Both the position numbers and the translations under genes were made by a program. This document shows, piece after piece, positions 1 through 6,348 of a stretch of 6,980 nt of DNA; within the stretch, counting starts at the first letter, position 1; the number at the start of each line of letters is the position of its first letter. Origin of the DNA: JBCCRH01 sp039208045 (GTDB lineage: Bacteria > Bacteroidota > Bacteroidia > Chitinophagales > Saprospiraceae); assembly GCA_039208045.1 (NCBI GenBank), contig JBCCRH010000345.1:1-6980 (forward strand). Reading direction: 5' to 3'. Under the pieces are notes generated by a model. The model did no database searches. It was not told the origin of the DNA and was given only the letters and a program-made list of their open reading frames with translations.

Positions 1-1
1 C

Positions 2-334
2 TCCTCCACCCCTCCCATCTCCCTCTCCGAGACCCCAAGAGGCCAAAACACCACTCCTACAACCCCAGCTAACACCCACACCGTACAGTTCCACGTCCAG
101 CTAGCCGCATCCCCCAAGTACATGGACACATCTGCGCCTAAATGGCAAAACCTGGGCTATATGATCGAGATTATTACAGAGGATAAACTGTACAAATATC
201 AGGCTAGAAACTTCTCTAGTTTTCAACAAGCTTCCGACGCAAGAGCCGTGCTAAAGGCAAAAGGATTTACAGATGCTTTTATCGTAGCCTATCAAAATGG
301 CAAGCGGATTTCTATAGAGCAAGCGAAGAAATAA
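2..334 (+). CDS. N-acetylmuramoyl-L-alanine amidase, C-terminal SPOR-like part (5' end outside window)
   Basis: The frame is open from base 2 to the TAA at 332-334 and gives the last 110 residues of a longer protein. The visible part begins with a Ser/Thr/Pro-rich linker (about 27 residues), followed by a compact domain starting at TVQFHVQLAAS, with LYKYQARNF in the middle and GFTDAFIVAYQNGKRIS near the end. This is the usual C-terminal SPOR-like peptidoglycan-binding tail of Bacteroidota AmiC-type amidases, which cleave the amide bond between muramic acid and the stem peptide in the periplasm during cell separation. The zinc-binding catalytic domain should lie upstream and is not visible. 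The internal ATG at 122 falls inside the SPOR domain, so I do not accept it as a start. The mlaD-like gene downstream in the same direction is the customary neighbour in Bacteroidota. Family assignment is from recognition of the tail alone; another SPOR-tailed envelope protein remains possible. Confidence 0.8.
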   Translation, partial: SSTPPISLSETPRGQNTTPTTPANTHTVQFHVQLAASPKYMDTSAPKWQNLGYMIEIITEDKLYKYQARNFSSFQQASDARAVLKAKGFTDAFIVAYQNGKRISIEQAKK

Positions 335-429
335 ACAACTCTTTAGTTACTGTTCGTGTTCTCATACCAGCATGATCTACAGATTTCAGGTTCACCTCAG
401 CGCATCGCTTAATTTGTAAGAAGAATTTA

Positions 430-437
430 TAGCTTTG
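430..437 (+). promoter_or_regulatory. Probable -7 box of a Bacteroidota promoter for the mlaD-like gene
   Basis: TAGCTTTG matches the Bacteroidota -7 consensus TAnnTTTG exactly and ends 25 bp before the ATG at 463, which would give a leader of roughly 20 nt. No good TTTG -33 box is at the preferred 19-20 bp distance: TTAA at 409-412 is 17 bp upstream, and a TTTG at 413-416 is too close. It suggests mlaD can be transcribed apart from the amidase gene 128 bp upstream. Confidence 0.4.
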
Positions 438-462
438 CATTTTTCTAATTCACAATCCAACC

Positions 463-1482
463 ATGTCGAACGAAGCCAAAATTGGAATTCTTGCCGCAGT
501 AGCCATTGCACTTACTTTCTGGGGCTACAAGTTTATTTTGGGTAAAAATGTCCTGCTCAAATCGAATGTATTTTATGTTGTCTATGAGGATGTGGATCGA
601 TTGATGGTCGGTACCCCAGTAGTAATCCGAGGTGTAGAAGTAGGTAATGTCGCAGCTCGTGATTTTGAAGTAATTGATGGCAAGGAGCAAGTCAAGATAA
701 CTCTTGATATGGAAGACGAAGTGCAAATCCCCAAAAATACTGTCGCGGTGATTATCGCAACGGGATTCATGGGTGGCAAAGCCGTAGTACTAGAGTATGA
801 TGTGCCTTGTAGCGGTAGTCAATGCGCACAAAGTGGTGATTACCTCAAAGGCGAATTTCGAGGTCTACTCACCTCCATGATGTCTGAAGATCAGCTCGAT
901 AATTATGTCAACACCATCAAGCAAGGCCTTCAGGAAGTACTACAAGAGGAGCTGGGCCCCAACAGTAACTCTGAACTATCAAAAGGCTTTCAAGATCTTA
1001 GAGGCACTCTTTCTAACCTCAATTCTGTAACCGGCCAACTAGATAATCTTCTCCAACGTACTTCCGCTAGCATCACCGGCACCCTTGCCAATGTAGCCTC
1101 CATCACCGAAACCCTTGATACTAGTAAACAACGCATCAGCAATATCCTCGGTAATGCCGACAAGTTCACCGAACAACTCACCGAATTAGAACTCAAAAAT
1201 ACCTTAGAAGAAGTAGACAGTACCATCGGACAGCTACAAAACACCCTCTCTGCCGCTGATTCTGCCATCGTCTCCCTCAACACCGCCCTCCAAAAAGTCG
1301 CTAATGGCGAAGGAACCCTAGGCAAACTCCTAGAAGACGACCAACTCTACAATAATCTCAGTAAATTGGGCGTAGACATCGATTCCCTAGTCACAGATAT
1401 TCAAAATCGCCCCTATCGCTATGTCCCATTCAAAGGCCGTAAGCGAGTGAAGCGGTATGACCGGAAAGATGGGGGGGAGTAG
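463..1482 (+). CDS. mlaD: MlaD-like MCE-domain lipid-transport protein
   Basis: This 339-residue protein has the layout of Bacteroidota MlaD-family proteins: an N-terminal membrane anchor (about residues 5-26), one MCE domain (about 35-113) with the signature GTPVVIRGVEVGNV at 50-63, then a long helical region (about 140-280) rich in Asn, Leu, Thr and Ser with heptad-like spacing, and a conserved tail with GEGTLGKLLEDDQLYNNL (282-299) and NRPYRYVPF (315-323). MCE proteins form hexameric rings or tubes that carry phospholipids between the inner and outer membranes. The MlaE permease and MlaF ATPase partners are not in the window, as is usual where this gene sits alone beside the amidase. The start is the only ATG before the anchor; no Shine-Dalgarno is seen, which is normal here. 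The codons from about 1020 to 1430 are strongly C-ending, and the last codons already run into the purine-rich tract downstream. The lipid cargo is unknown. Confidence 0.9.
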   Translation: MSNEAKIGILAAVAIALTFWGYKFILGKNVLLKSNVFYVVYEDVDRLMVGTPVVIRGVEVGNVAARDFEVIDGKEQVKITLDMEDEVQIPKNTVAVIIATGFMGGKAVVLEYDVPCSGSQCAQSGDYLKGEFRGLLTSMMSEDQLDNYVNTIKQGLQEVLQEELGPNSNSELSKGFQDLRGTLSNLNSVTGQLDNLLQRTSASITGTLANVASITETLDTSKQRISNILGNADKFTEQLTELELKNTLEEVDSTIGQLQNTLSAADSAIVSLNTALQKVANGEGTLGKLLEDDQLYNNLSKLGVDIDSLVTDIQNRPYRYVPFKGRKRVKRYDRKDGGE

Positions 1483-1700
1483 GAGAGTTTGGGGGTTGAG
1501 GAGTTGAGGAGTTGAGGAGTTTGGGGGTGATGGAGGATGGGTGATGGAGTAGGACGGGGGACGGAGGAATTTTGGAGGACGGAGGACGGGTTTCGGAGGA
1601 CGGAGTAGGACGGGGACGGAAGAGTTTTGGAGGACGGGGGATGGAGGAGGATAGGGGACGTAGGGCAGGAGAATGCAAGGCAGGAGGACGAAGGACGACC
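1471..1700. repeat. G/A-rich degenerate repeat tract between convergent genes
   Basis: From the last codons of mlaD to about 1700 the plus strand is almost entirely G, A and T with very little C, built from GGAGGAC, GGAGTAGGAC, GATGGAGG and TTGAGGAG words. It contains three perfect tandem copies of TTGAGGAG (1496-1519) flanked by two copies of GAGTTTGGGGGT (1485-1496 and 1517-1528), and an imperfect 56-bp-offset duplication starting at 1546 and 1602. The frames that stay open across it are low-complexity artefacts with no protein-like composition. Many GG runs could form two-tetrad G-quadruplexes, but the G3+ runs are mostly too far apart for a canonical one. Confidence 0.85.
1546..1638. repeat. 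Imperfect direct duplication, offset 56 bp
   Basis: The segment 1546-1582 (beginning GGAGTAGGACGGGGGACGG and containing TTTTGGAGGAC) recurs from 1602 to 1637 with one missing G and a small GA/AG change near the middle. Each copy carries TTTTGGAGGAC (1570-1580 and 1625-1635). The near identity over about 37 bp indicates a recent segmental duplication by slippage or unequal exchange inside the larger tract. Confidence 0.7.
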
Positions 1701-1709
1701 TGTATACCC

Positions 1710-1739
1710 CCTTAGGTGTTCCTTAAGTGCCTTAAGTGG
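1710..1739. repeat. Three short repeats of CCTTAAGTG type
   Basis: CCTTAGGTGTT (1710-1720), CCTTAAGTG (1721-1729) and CCTTAAGTGG (1730-1739) follow one another directly. Because CTTAAG is self-complementary, the last two copies can pair as a 6-bp stem with a TGC loop. It marks the switch from the purine-rich tract to the C-rich triple repeat. Confidence 0.6.
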
Positions 1740-1757
1740 TTCAAAAAAGCCAGGCTC

Positions 1758-1838
1758 CAACGCGCACGTCACCACAGTACAAAGGCTCAAACACGCACGC
1801 CACCAGAGCACCCAGCCCAACCGCGCACCTCACACCAG
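1758..1838. repeat. Degenerate 30-bp triple repeat running into the murB 3' end
   Basis: Three units begin at 1758, 1788 and 1818, each with a core like CAAcGCGCACGtCACCA: CAACGCGCACGTCACCAC, CAAACACGCACGCCACCAG and CAACCGCGCACCTCACACCAG. The third unit covers the murB stop codon (1830-1832) and the last codons of that gene. No cas genes or uniform spacers accompany it, and the units are too diverged for a CRISPR array. The remaining few bases between the repeats hold nothing else that I can recognise. Confidence 0.6.
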
Positions 1839-2840
1839 ATTCACCTCAGGCGAAAGCTCGATACCAAACCTCCTTTGAACTGCCGCTTGAATCGTTTGCA
1901 CTAGCTCTAATACTCCCTGCCCCGTAGCACCACCCAAGTTGACCAATACTAGTGCCTGCTGTGCGTAGCACCCCACCTGCCCCTTACGTTTACCTTTCCA
2001 CCCCGTCTGTTCGATGAGCCAGCCCGCTGGTACTTTTGTATGCGCAGCCCCCTGTGGATAGCCAATAATAGATGGAAAATTACCTTGCAATTGCTCGAAG
2101 AAAGTGTTGGAGACTACAGGGTTTTTAAAAAAACTTCCGGCATTACCAATCTGAGCAGGGTCAGGAAGCTTGGAGGAGCGAATGTGGATGACGGACTGGC
2201 TAATAGCCTTAATACTAGGCTTGGTAATGCCCTTTTGTTGGAGGATTTTTTGGATAGCCCCATAGGAGGTGTTGAGCTGATGATTTTGCTTACGCAGGCG
2301 AAGTTTCACGGAAGTGATAATATAGCGGCCCTTCTGCTGCTTAAAAATACTTTCGCGATAGCCAAACTGACAGGCTGCTTTATCAAAAGTAATCATTTTA
2401 CCTTGCTGTACATCTAATGCAGTGAGTGACTCGAAAACATCCTTTAGCTCTACACCATACGCTCCAATATTTTGGATGGGAGCCGCACCGACGGTACCAG
2501 GAATAAGCGATAGATTTTCAATTCCTCCATAATTCTGGGCTAGGCACCACAGGACGAATGCATGCCAAGATTCTCCAGCTCCTACTTGTACCAGCACCTC
2601 ATCTCCTTGCTCGTCTATCATTTCCTTCCCTTGGATGCAGTTGCGCAGGATGCACCCATCAAAATCTTTTGTGAAAACAATATTACTACCGCCACCAATA
2701 ATCAGGTATTTGGACGACTGAGCAAGCTCTAAAAGTTTTATCAGTTCTTTGGTCGAGCCGAAATTTGCAAACCGTTTTGCTTTACTCTCAATACCGAAAG
2801 TGTGATACGGCTTCAATGATACATGATGTTGGATATGCAT
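1830..2840 (-). CDS. murB: UDP-N-acetylenolpyruvoylglucosamine reductase (MurB, type I)
   Basis: MurB reduces UDP-GlcNAc-enolpyruvate to UDP-MurNAc with NADPH and FAD, the second committed step of peptidoglycan precursor synthesis in the cytoplasm. The 336-residue length fits the E. coli-like type I enzyme. The FAD-binding part shows YHTFGIES (12-19), LIIGGGSNIVFTKDFDG (46-62) and LSLIPGTVGAAPIQNIGAYG (110-129). The substrate part shows GYRES with the active-site Arg162, SYG with Tyr193 typical of type I enzymes, GNAGSFFKNP with the proton-donor Ser236, KVPAGWLIEQTGWKG (269-283), and the C-terminal SPEVNLV with Glu332. All expected catalytic residues are present. The start is the only ATG close to the conserved N-terminus. 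The gene is third in a minus-strand cluster, 25 bp after the membrane-protein gene, so it probably shares the exporter's transcript. Confidence 0.96.
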   Translation of the reverse strand: MHIQHHVSLKPYHTFGIESKAKRFANFGSTKELIKLLELAQSSKYLIIGGGSNIVFTKDFDGCILRNCIQGKEMIDEQGDEVLVQVGAGESWHAFVLWCLAQNYGGIENLSLIPGTVGAAPIQNIGAYGVELKDVFESLTALDVQQGKMITFDKAACQFGYRESIFKQQKGRYIITSVKLRLRKQNHQLNTSYGAIQKILQQKGITKPSIKAISQSVIHIRSSKLPDPAQIGNAGSFFKNPVVSNTFFEQLQGNFPSIIGYPQGAAHTKVPAGWLIEQTGWKGKRKGQVGCYAQQALVLVNLGGATGQGVLELVQTIQAAVQRRFGIELSPEVNLV

Positions 2841-2865
2841 AGAGCAATTTTGCCTGAAAATAGCC

Positions 2866-3423
2866 TTAATCGGGTAAGTCTACAAATTCAAACCCCCAAA
2901 GCCCTATCCAGATGGTGAGGGGCACTTGATCGCCCTTTCTTAAGGTGGGGTAAAGTGCTTTTTTGTGGGAAAAGCGGTAGATTTCTTGCTTGAAGTATAG
3001 GTGGCTTTCATAGTAAGATGGCGGCGGCGGTGCTGAGCCTTTGGTTACACCAAAACGTTCTGCATAAAAGGCCTTTTCAGAAATGAATTCTGCCTCTACT
3101 TGATAGCTACCCCAGATGGGGAAAGCTCTATTCAGAAGGCTAGAAAATAGGGGTGCGTAAAAAATGGACAGAACGGTGAAAAAGACGACCATCTGAACAC
3201 GCTCTGTCAAATCGTGTAGCTTCCTGGCTAATCGAACCCCTACACTTGCCCCCAATATTCCCGCTACTGCGATTGCCCAAAGTAGAAAGCGCTTGGAGGC
3301 AAGTAGTCTATTGAAATGTTTAAATTCGAAAACGGATAGCACAACTAATCCAAGGAGTATTACCACTAGCGCACTGTATTTGAGCTTTTCGCTAAAGGCG
3401 ATGCTCATCCGGTTGCCGGTCAT
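2866..3423 (-). CDS. Uncharacterised membrane protein, three predicted helices
   Basis: I do not recognise the family of this 185-residue protein. Three hydrophobic segments are evident at about residues 15-34, 45-65 and 76-97, followed by a non-membrane domain of about 85 residues. That domain contains a proline run (APPPPS, 131-136), many aromatic residues (SYYESHLYFKQEIYRF, 136-151) and a C-terminal piece (RKGDQVPLTIWIGLWGFEFV) that reads like a small beta-structured segment. The ATG at 3423-3421 overlaps the exporter's TGA as ATGA, pointing to translational coupling; a second in-frame ATG six codons in (3408) is an alternative start giving MSIAF. Its position between the exporter and murB suggests an envelope role, perhaps as a partner of the exporter, but that is inference from position only. 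Confidence 0.75.
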   Translation of the reverse strand: MTGNRMSIAFSEKLKYSALVVILLGLVVLSVFEFKHFNRLLASKRFLLWAIAVAGILGASVGVRLARKLHDLTERVQMVVFFTVLSIFYAPLFSSLLNRAFPIWGSYQVEAEFISEKAFYAERFGVTKGSAPPPPSYYESHLYFKQEIYRFSHKKALYPTLRKGDQVPLTIWIGLWGFEFVDLPD

Positions 3424-5225
3424 ATAGTCTCAAATTGGAGCTTAGCCAGTGCATTGTAGGCACCGTCCTCAACGAGTGATAGCTCATCGTGGGTACCCTG
3501 CTCGACAATTTCACCATTCTCAATTACATAGATTTGATCCACATCGCGAATGGTAGCCAATCGGTGAGCGATGATAATAGAAGTACGGCCCTGCATCAAT
3601 TTGTTGAGTGCTTCTTGTACCATCTTTTCAGATTCTGCATCTAGCGAAGATGTCGCTTCATCTAGGAGCAAAATAGCTGGGTCTTTTAGAATGGCCCGGG
3701 CGATGGCAATACGCTGGCGCTGCCCACCACTTAGTTTTACTCCTCGCTCTCCCACTAGCGTCTCTAGGCCTTCTGGAAAGCGGCTGATAAACTCCCAGGC
3801 ATTTGCTTTTTGGGCAGCCTCTATGAGTTCTTTTTCACTAGCTCCTGGCCGCCCGTAGGCAATATTTTCTCGAATAGTGCCTCCAAAAAGTAGTACTTCC
3901 TGCGGAACGATTGCAATATTTTGCCGAAAGGCACTAATATCAAAACTTTCAATAGGTTGGTTATCTACTCTAATCTGCCCACTGTCTGCTTTATAAAATC
4001 GCAGTAATAGCTGCATGATAGTGGATTTTCCTGCTCCGCTTGCTCCCACCAAGGCCACCTTCTGGCCTGGATTGATGTCAAAGCTAATTCCTTTTAGCAC
4101 TTTCACATCTTTTCGCGTGGGATAAGAAAAGTGAATATTGTCAAATGTGATTTCTCCGTTTAGATGAAGGGGCGCTTGATCAGTACTATCCTCACAGGCT
4201 ACTTCAGAAGGCACTTCCATGATGTCCAAAATGCGATCAGTAGCTCCCACCGCAGAAACGATTTGAGTATAAAAGCTACCCAAACTAGCAATTGCCCCAC
4301 CAATGATTCCTGTGAATACCACAAAATCTACTAGATCACCTTCCATCATATCGCCGCTCTGTACCATTAAAGCTGCACGATACATAATGAAAAATAGTGC
4401 CCCAAACATAACGAAAATAATAAAGGCCGCAAATAGCCCTCTCACTTGCGCTGTCTTCAACGAAATACGGACAGCTTCCTGCAATTTTTTGGTGTAGCGC
4501 CCCAGCTCAAACCACTCGTTGGTATAAGCTTTTACGGTTTGAATACTTTGCATCGTTTCTTCTACCACCACATTAGTCTCTGCTATTTGATCTTGGCGTT
4601 GCTTGGTCAATTTGCGCACATAGCGCCCAAAAAACATGGCCGAAACCACTACAACAGGAAAGGTAGCCAGCATTACGAGCGCTAGCCTTGGCATGGTAAT
4701 AACGATAATCCCTATTCCCCCCAGGAGAATGATAATTTGGCGGATAAACTCGGCTAGCGTGATGGAGACTACATTCTGTACTTGTGTTACATCATTCGTA
4801 ATCCTACTCGTTAATTCTCCTACTCGGCGCTCCTCAAAAAAGGGAATACCTAGGGTAATTAGTTTTTCGTACAGCTCTGTACGTAAGAGGGCCATACTCT
4901 TCTCACTGACTACAGCAAAAAGCTGTACCCGCAGGTAGGACATGAGACTTTGAATGCCTAGAAATACTAACAATACAATAAATAATGATTCGAGGGTGAG
5001 CCCGTATTGAGACTCTCCCCCAATGATATTGAATATCTCGCCAGGAACTTTCATAACGATCAGAAACAGTAGACTCCCAGCCGCTAGAAAGACCATTCCG
5101 AAGATAAAAGCCCATTTGTAAGGCAATACATACTTGAAAATGGATAAAGCTCGGTTTAGCTCTGCTCTGCTTACACTTTTCTTCTGGTTTTCTTCCTTGG
5201 CGTTTTCGTTTCGCCGCATCCCCAT
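3420..5225 (-). CDS. ABC exporter with fused permease and ATPase, MsbA/BmrA-like
   Basis: This 601-residue half-transporter joins a six-helix type I exporter permease (about residues 36-320; helices near 36-57, 78-98, 155-177, 180-200, 262-283 and 297-318) to a nucleotide-binding domain (about 357-600). The ATPase motifs are all intact: A-loop Tyr368, Walker A GASGAGKST (394-402), Q-loop Gln442 in VPQEVLLF, signature LSGGQ (498-502), Walker B ILLLDE (518-523), D-loop SSLD (526-529) and H-loop His554. It should act as an inner-membrane homodimer pumping a lipid, drug or other amphiphile outward. Its length and layout fit MsbA-like lipid-A-core flippases, but multidrug exporters look the same, so the substrate is open. 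Two starts are possible (5225 and 5219, two codons apart); the first is used. It is the first gene of a cluster with the membrane protein and murB. Confidence 0.93.
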   Translation of the reverse strand: MGMRRNENAKEENQKKSVSRAELNRALSIFKYVLPYKWAFIFGMVFLAAGSLLFLIVMKVPGEIFNIIGGESQYGLTLESLFIVLLVFLGIQSLMSYLRVQLFAVVSEKSMALLRTELYEKLITLGIPFFEERRVGELTSRITNDVTQVQNVVSITLAEFIRQIIILLGGIGIIVITMPRLALVMLATFPVVVVSAMFFGRYVRKLTKQRQDQIAETNVVVEETMQSIQTVKAYTNEWFELGRYTKKLQEAVRISLKTAQVRGLFAAFIIFVMFGALFFIMYRAALMVQSGDMMEGDLVDFVVFTGIIGGAIASLGSFYTQIVSAVGATDRILDIMEVPSEVACEDSTDQAPLHLNGEITFDNIHFSYPTRKDVKVLKGISFDINPGQKVALVGASGAGKSTIMQLLLRFYKADSGQIRVDNQPIESFDISAFRQNIAIVPQEVLLFGGTIRENIAYGRPGASEKELIEAAQKANAWEFISRFPEGLETLVGERGVKLSGGQRQRIAIARAILKDPAILLLDEATSSLDAESEKMVQEALNKLMQGRTSIIIAHRLATIRDVDQIYVIENGEIVEQGTHDELSLVEDGAYNALAKLQFETI

Positions 5226-5262
5226 ACTAGGTAATTTTTGGGTTGAAACAATAAACTCTATG

Positions 5263-5281
5263 CAAGTTGCAACTTGTACAA
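5263..5281. promoter_or_regulatory. Perfect 14-bp palindrome, candidate operator
   Basis: CAAGTTGCAACTTG at 5263-5276 is its own exact reverse complement and overlaps a second palindrome, TTGTACAA (5274-5281). Two ATGCAAG copies (5260-5266 and 5287-5293) and a further TTGCAA (5299-5304) surround it. It lies 38-51 bp upstream of the exporter ATG and just downstream of the candidate -7 box, where a bound repressor would block the exporter-murB transcript. The regulator is unknown. Confidence 0.45.
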
Positions 5282-5301
5282 CAAGGATGCAAGCTCTGTT
5301 G

Positions 5302-5309
5302 CAAAGTTA
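5302..5309 (-). promoter_or_regulatory. Candidate -7 box for the exporter-murB cluster
   Basis: On the minus strand this reads TAACTTTG, an exact fit to TAnnTTTG. It would start a transcript near 5295, giving a leader of about 70 nt that contains the palindrome. No TTTG-like -33 box is visible 19-20 bp upstream, so the call rests on the -7 box and position only. Confidence 0.35.
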
Positions 5310-5400
5310 ACAGAATAAACGCTAGTGCAGCGGCTTAGTTACGTTGGGCGGTTTGATTGACACAATTTTTACCCCATTTGATAGTTTTATGCAAATAGGG

Positions 5401-5430
5401 TTCGGGCTTTTATCAAATTAATTATTTTTG
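5401..5430 (+). promoter_or_regulatory. Probable promoter of the outer-membrane barrel gene
   Basis: TATTTTTG at 5423-5430 matches the Bacteroidota -7 box TAnnTTTG exactly, and TTCG at 5401-5404 lies 18 bp upstream as a weak -33 box (consensus TTTG). The predicted leader is about 70 nt and A/T-rich, with no Shine-Dalgarno before the ATG at 5508, as is common in this phylum. Confidence 0.45.
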
Positions 5431-5507
5431 CATCTGAATTCAGCTCCCTACCATTCAAATTTATCGATCAATTATAGTCACGTAATCTCAAAACTAACTA
5501 ATCGATT

Positions 5508-6338
5508 ATGAAAAAAGTAGTTCTTCTTTTGCTCGTTGTGCTCGGCTATGTTCAGCTAAGCGCACAAAAATTAGAGTTGGGCATCGTCGGTGGGTTCACC
5601 ATCTATAGCGGTGATTTATCTGCTGATGAATTTGGTATTTATTTTCAAGAAATGGGCCCTGCTTTTGGTGCTTTTGGAAGGCTAAATATTAACAAGACCT
5701 TCGCTGCTCGTTTGGGTATTACCTACGGCCGGATACAAGGAGATGATGCCAATGGAGAACGCCCCGAAAGAGGCTTGCAGATACGCTCTAATGTACTGGA
5801 ATTTGCGCTCACTGGCGAGCTAAATCTCTTTACCCTTGGTACCCCTCGCGGTACGCAGTTTAAGCCTTATCTATTTGGTGGAGCGGGCGTTTTTCTATTT
5901 AATCCAGAAGGAAATTTTGATGGAGAATGGATTGAACTTCAGCCACTTGGCACGGAAGCACAGGGAGCTCCAGGCTACGAAGAGCCTTACGAACTTACAC
6001 AGCTTAATATCCCATTAGGTATCGGTGCCCGCTTTATCTTTAATGAAAGTTGGTCGCTGGGGTTTGAATTGGGCGGCCGTAAACTATTCACCGATCATTT
6101 AGATGATATCAGTGACACTACAGTTGACTATTTTGATGTATTAACTAATAATGGATCGCTTGCTGCCTTATTTAGCAATCCGCTGATTATTGATCCCGAG
6201 CCAGGTGAAGCAGCAATTTATGATCGGGGAGGTGAATTTGACGATTGGTACTACTTCGGTACTGTTACATTGTCTTTTTACCTCGGTAGTAGTGGAAGCA
6301 GAGGAGGAAATCGAGGACCTGCTTGCTATCAGTTTTAG
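5508..6338 (+). CDS. DUF6089-family outer-membrane beta-barrel protein, PorG-like
   Basis: The 276-residue product begins with a clear signal peptide (KK, hydrophobic run 4-13, cleavage probably after Ala19 in LSA-QK). The mature part alternates short amphipathic strands and polar turns as in an eight-strand-type barrel: LELGIVGGFTIYSGDLS (22-38), GPAFGAFGRLNIN (50-62), FAARLGITYGRIQGDDAN (65-82), RSNVLEFALTGELNLF (93-108), KPYLFGGAGVFLFNPEG (119-135), ELQPLGTEAQG (143-153), LTQLNIPLGIGARF (163-176), WSLGFELGGRKLFTDHLDDIS (182-202) and a last strand near 249-259. This pattern is that of the DUF6089 family, whose best-known member is PorG, an outer-membrane part of the type IX secretion machinery; many genomes have several paralogues, so a T9SS role here is only possible. 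A Gly/Ser-rich tail (260-271) ends in CYQF. The gene appears monocistronic. Confidence 0.85.
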   Translation: MKKVVLLLLVVLGYVQLSAQKLELGIVGGFTIYSGDLSADEFGIYFQEMGPAFGAFGRLNINKTFAARLGITYGRIQGDDANGERPERGLQIRSNVLEFALTGELNLFTLGTPRGTQFKPYLFGGAGVFLFNPEGNFDGEWIELQPLGTEAQGAPGYEEPYELTQLNIPLGIGARFIFNESWSLGFELGGRKLFTDHLDDISDTTVDYFDVLTNNGSLAALFSNPLIIDPEPGEAAIYDRGGEFDDWYYFGTVTLSFYLGSSGSRGGNRGPACYQF

Positions 6339-6348
6339 TTTTTTGCTT

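Noticed and set aside
1..36. C/T-rich start of the window as an inverted copy of the G/A-rich tract at 1471-1700
   Set aside because: The composition is complementary, but I find no long exact match; the stretch encodes the Ser/Thr/Pro linker of the amidase and is explained by that.
122..334. A separate 70-residue gene starting at ATG 122
   Set aside because: The frame continues open upstream to the window start and the ATG falls inside the SPOR-like domain, so it is the end of the amidase.
1743..1787. Intrinsic terminator for murB on the minus strand ending in a six-T run (1748-1743)
   Set aside because: The only adjacent complement is AGCC/GGCT with a one-base loop, or a long weak pairing with 1784-1787; neither forms a convincing stem.
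1758..1838. CRISPR array
   Set aside because: There are only three strongly diverged units with no distinct spacers and no cas genes, and the array overlaps the murB stop codon.
1419..1904. Overlapping open frames on both strands across the repeat tract as small genes
   Set aside because: They are low-complexity translations (Pro/Ser/Arg or Gly/Arg rich) of repeat DNA, exist in several frames at once, and overlap the ends of mlaD and murB.
2040..2417. 125-codon plus-strand frame inside murB
   Set aside because: It lies wholly antisense to a complete, motif-rich murB and encodes no recognisable protein.
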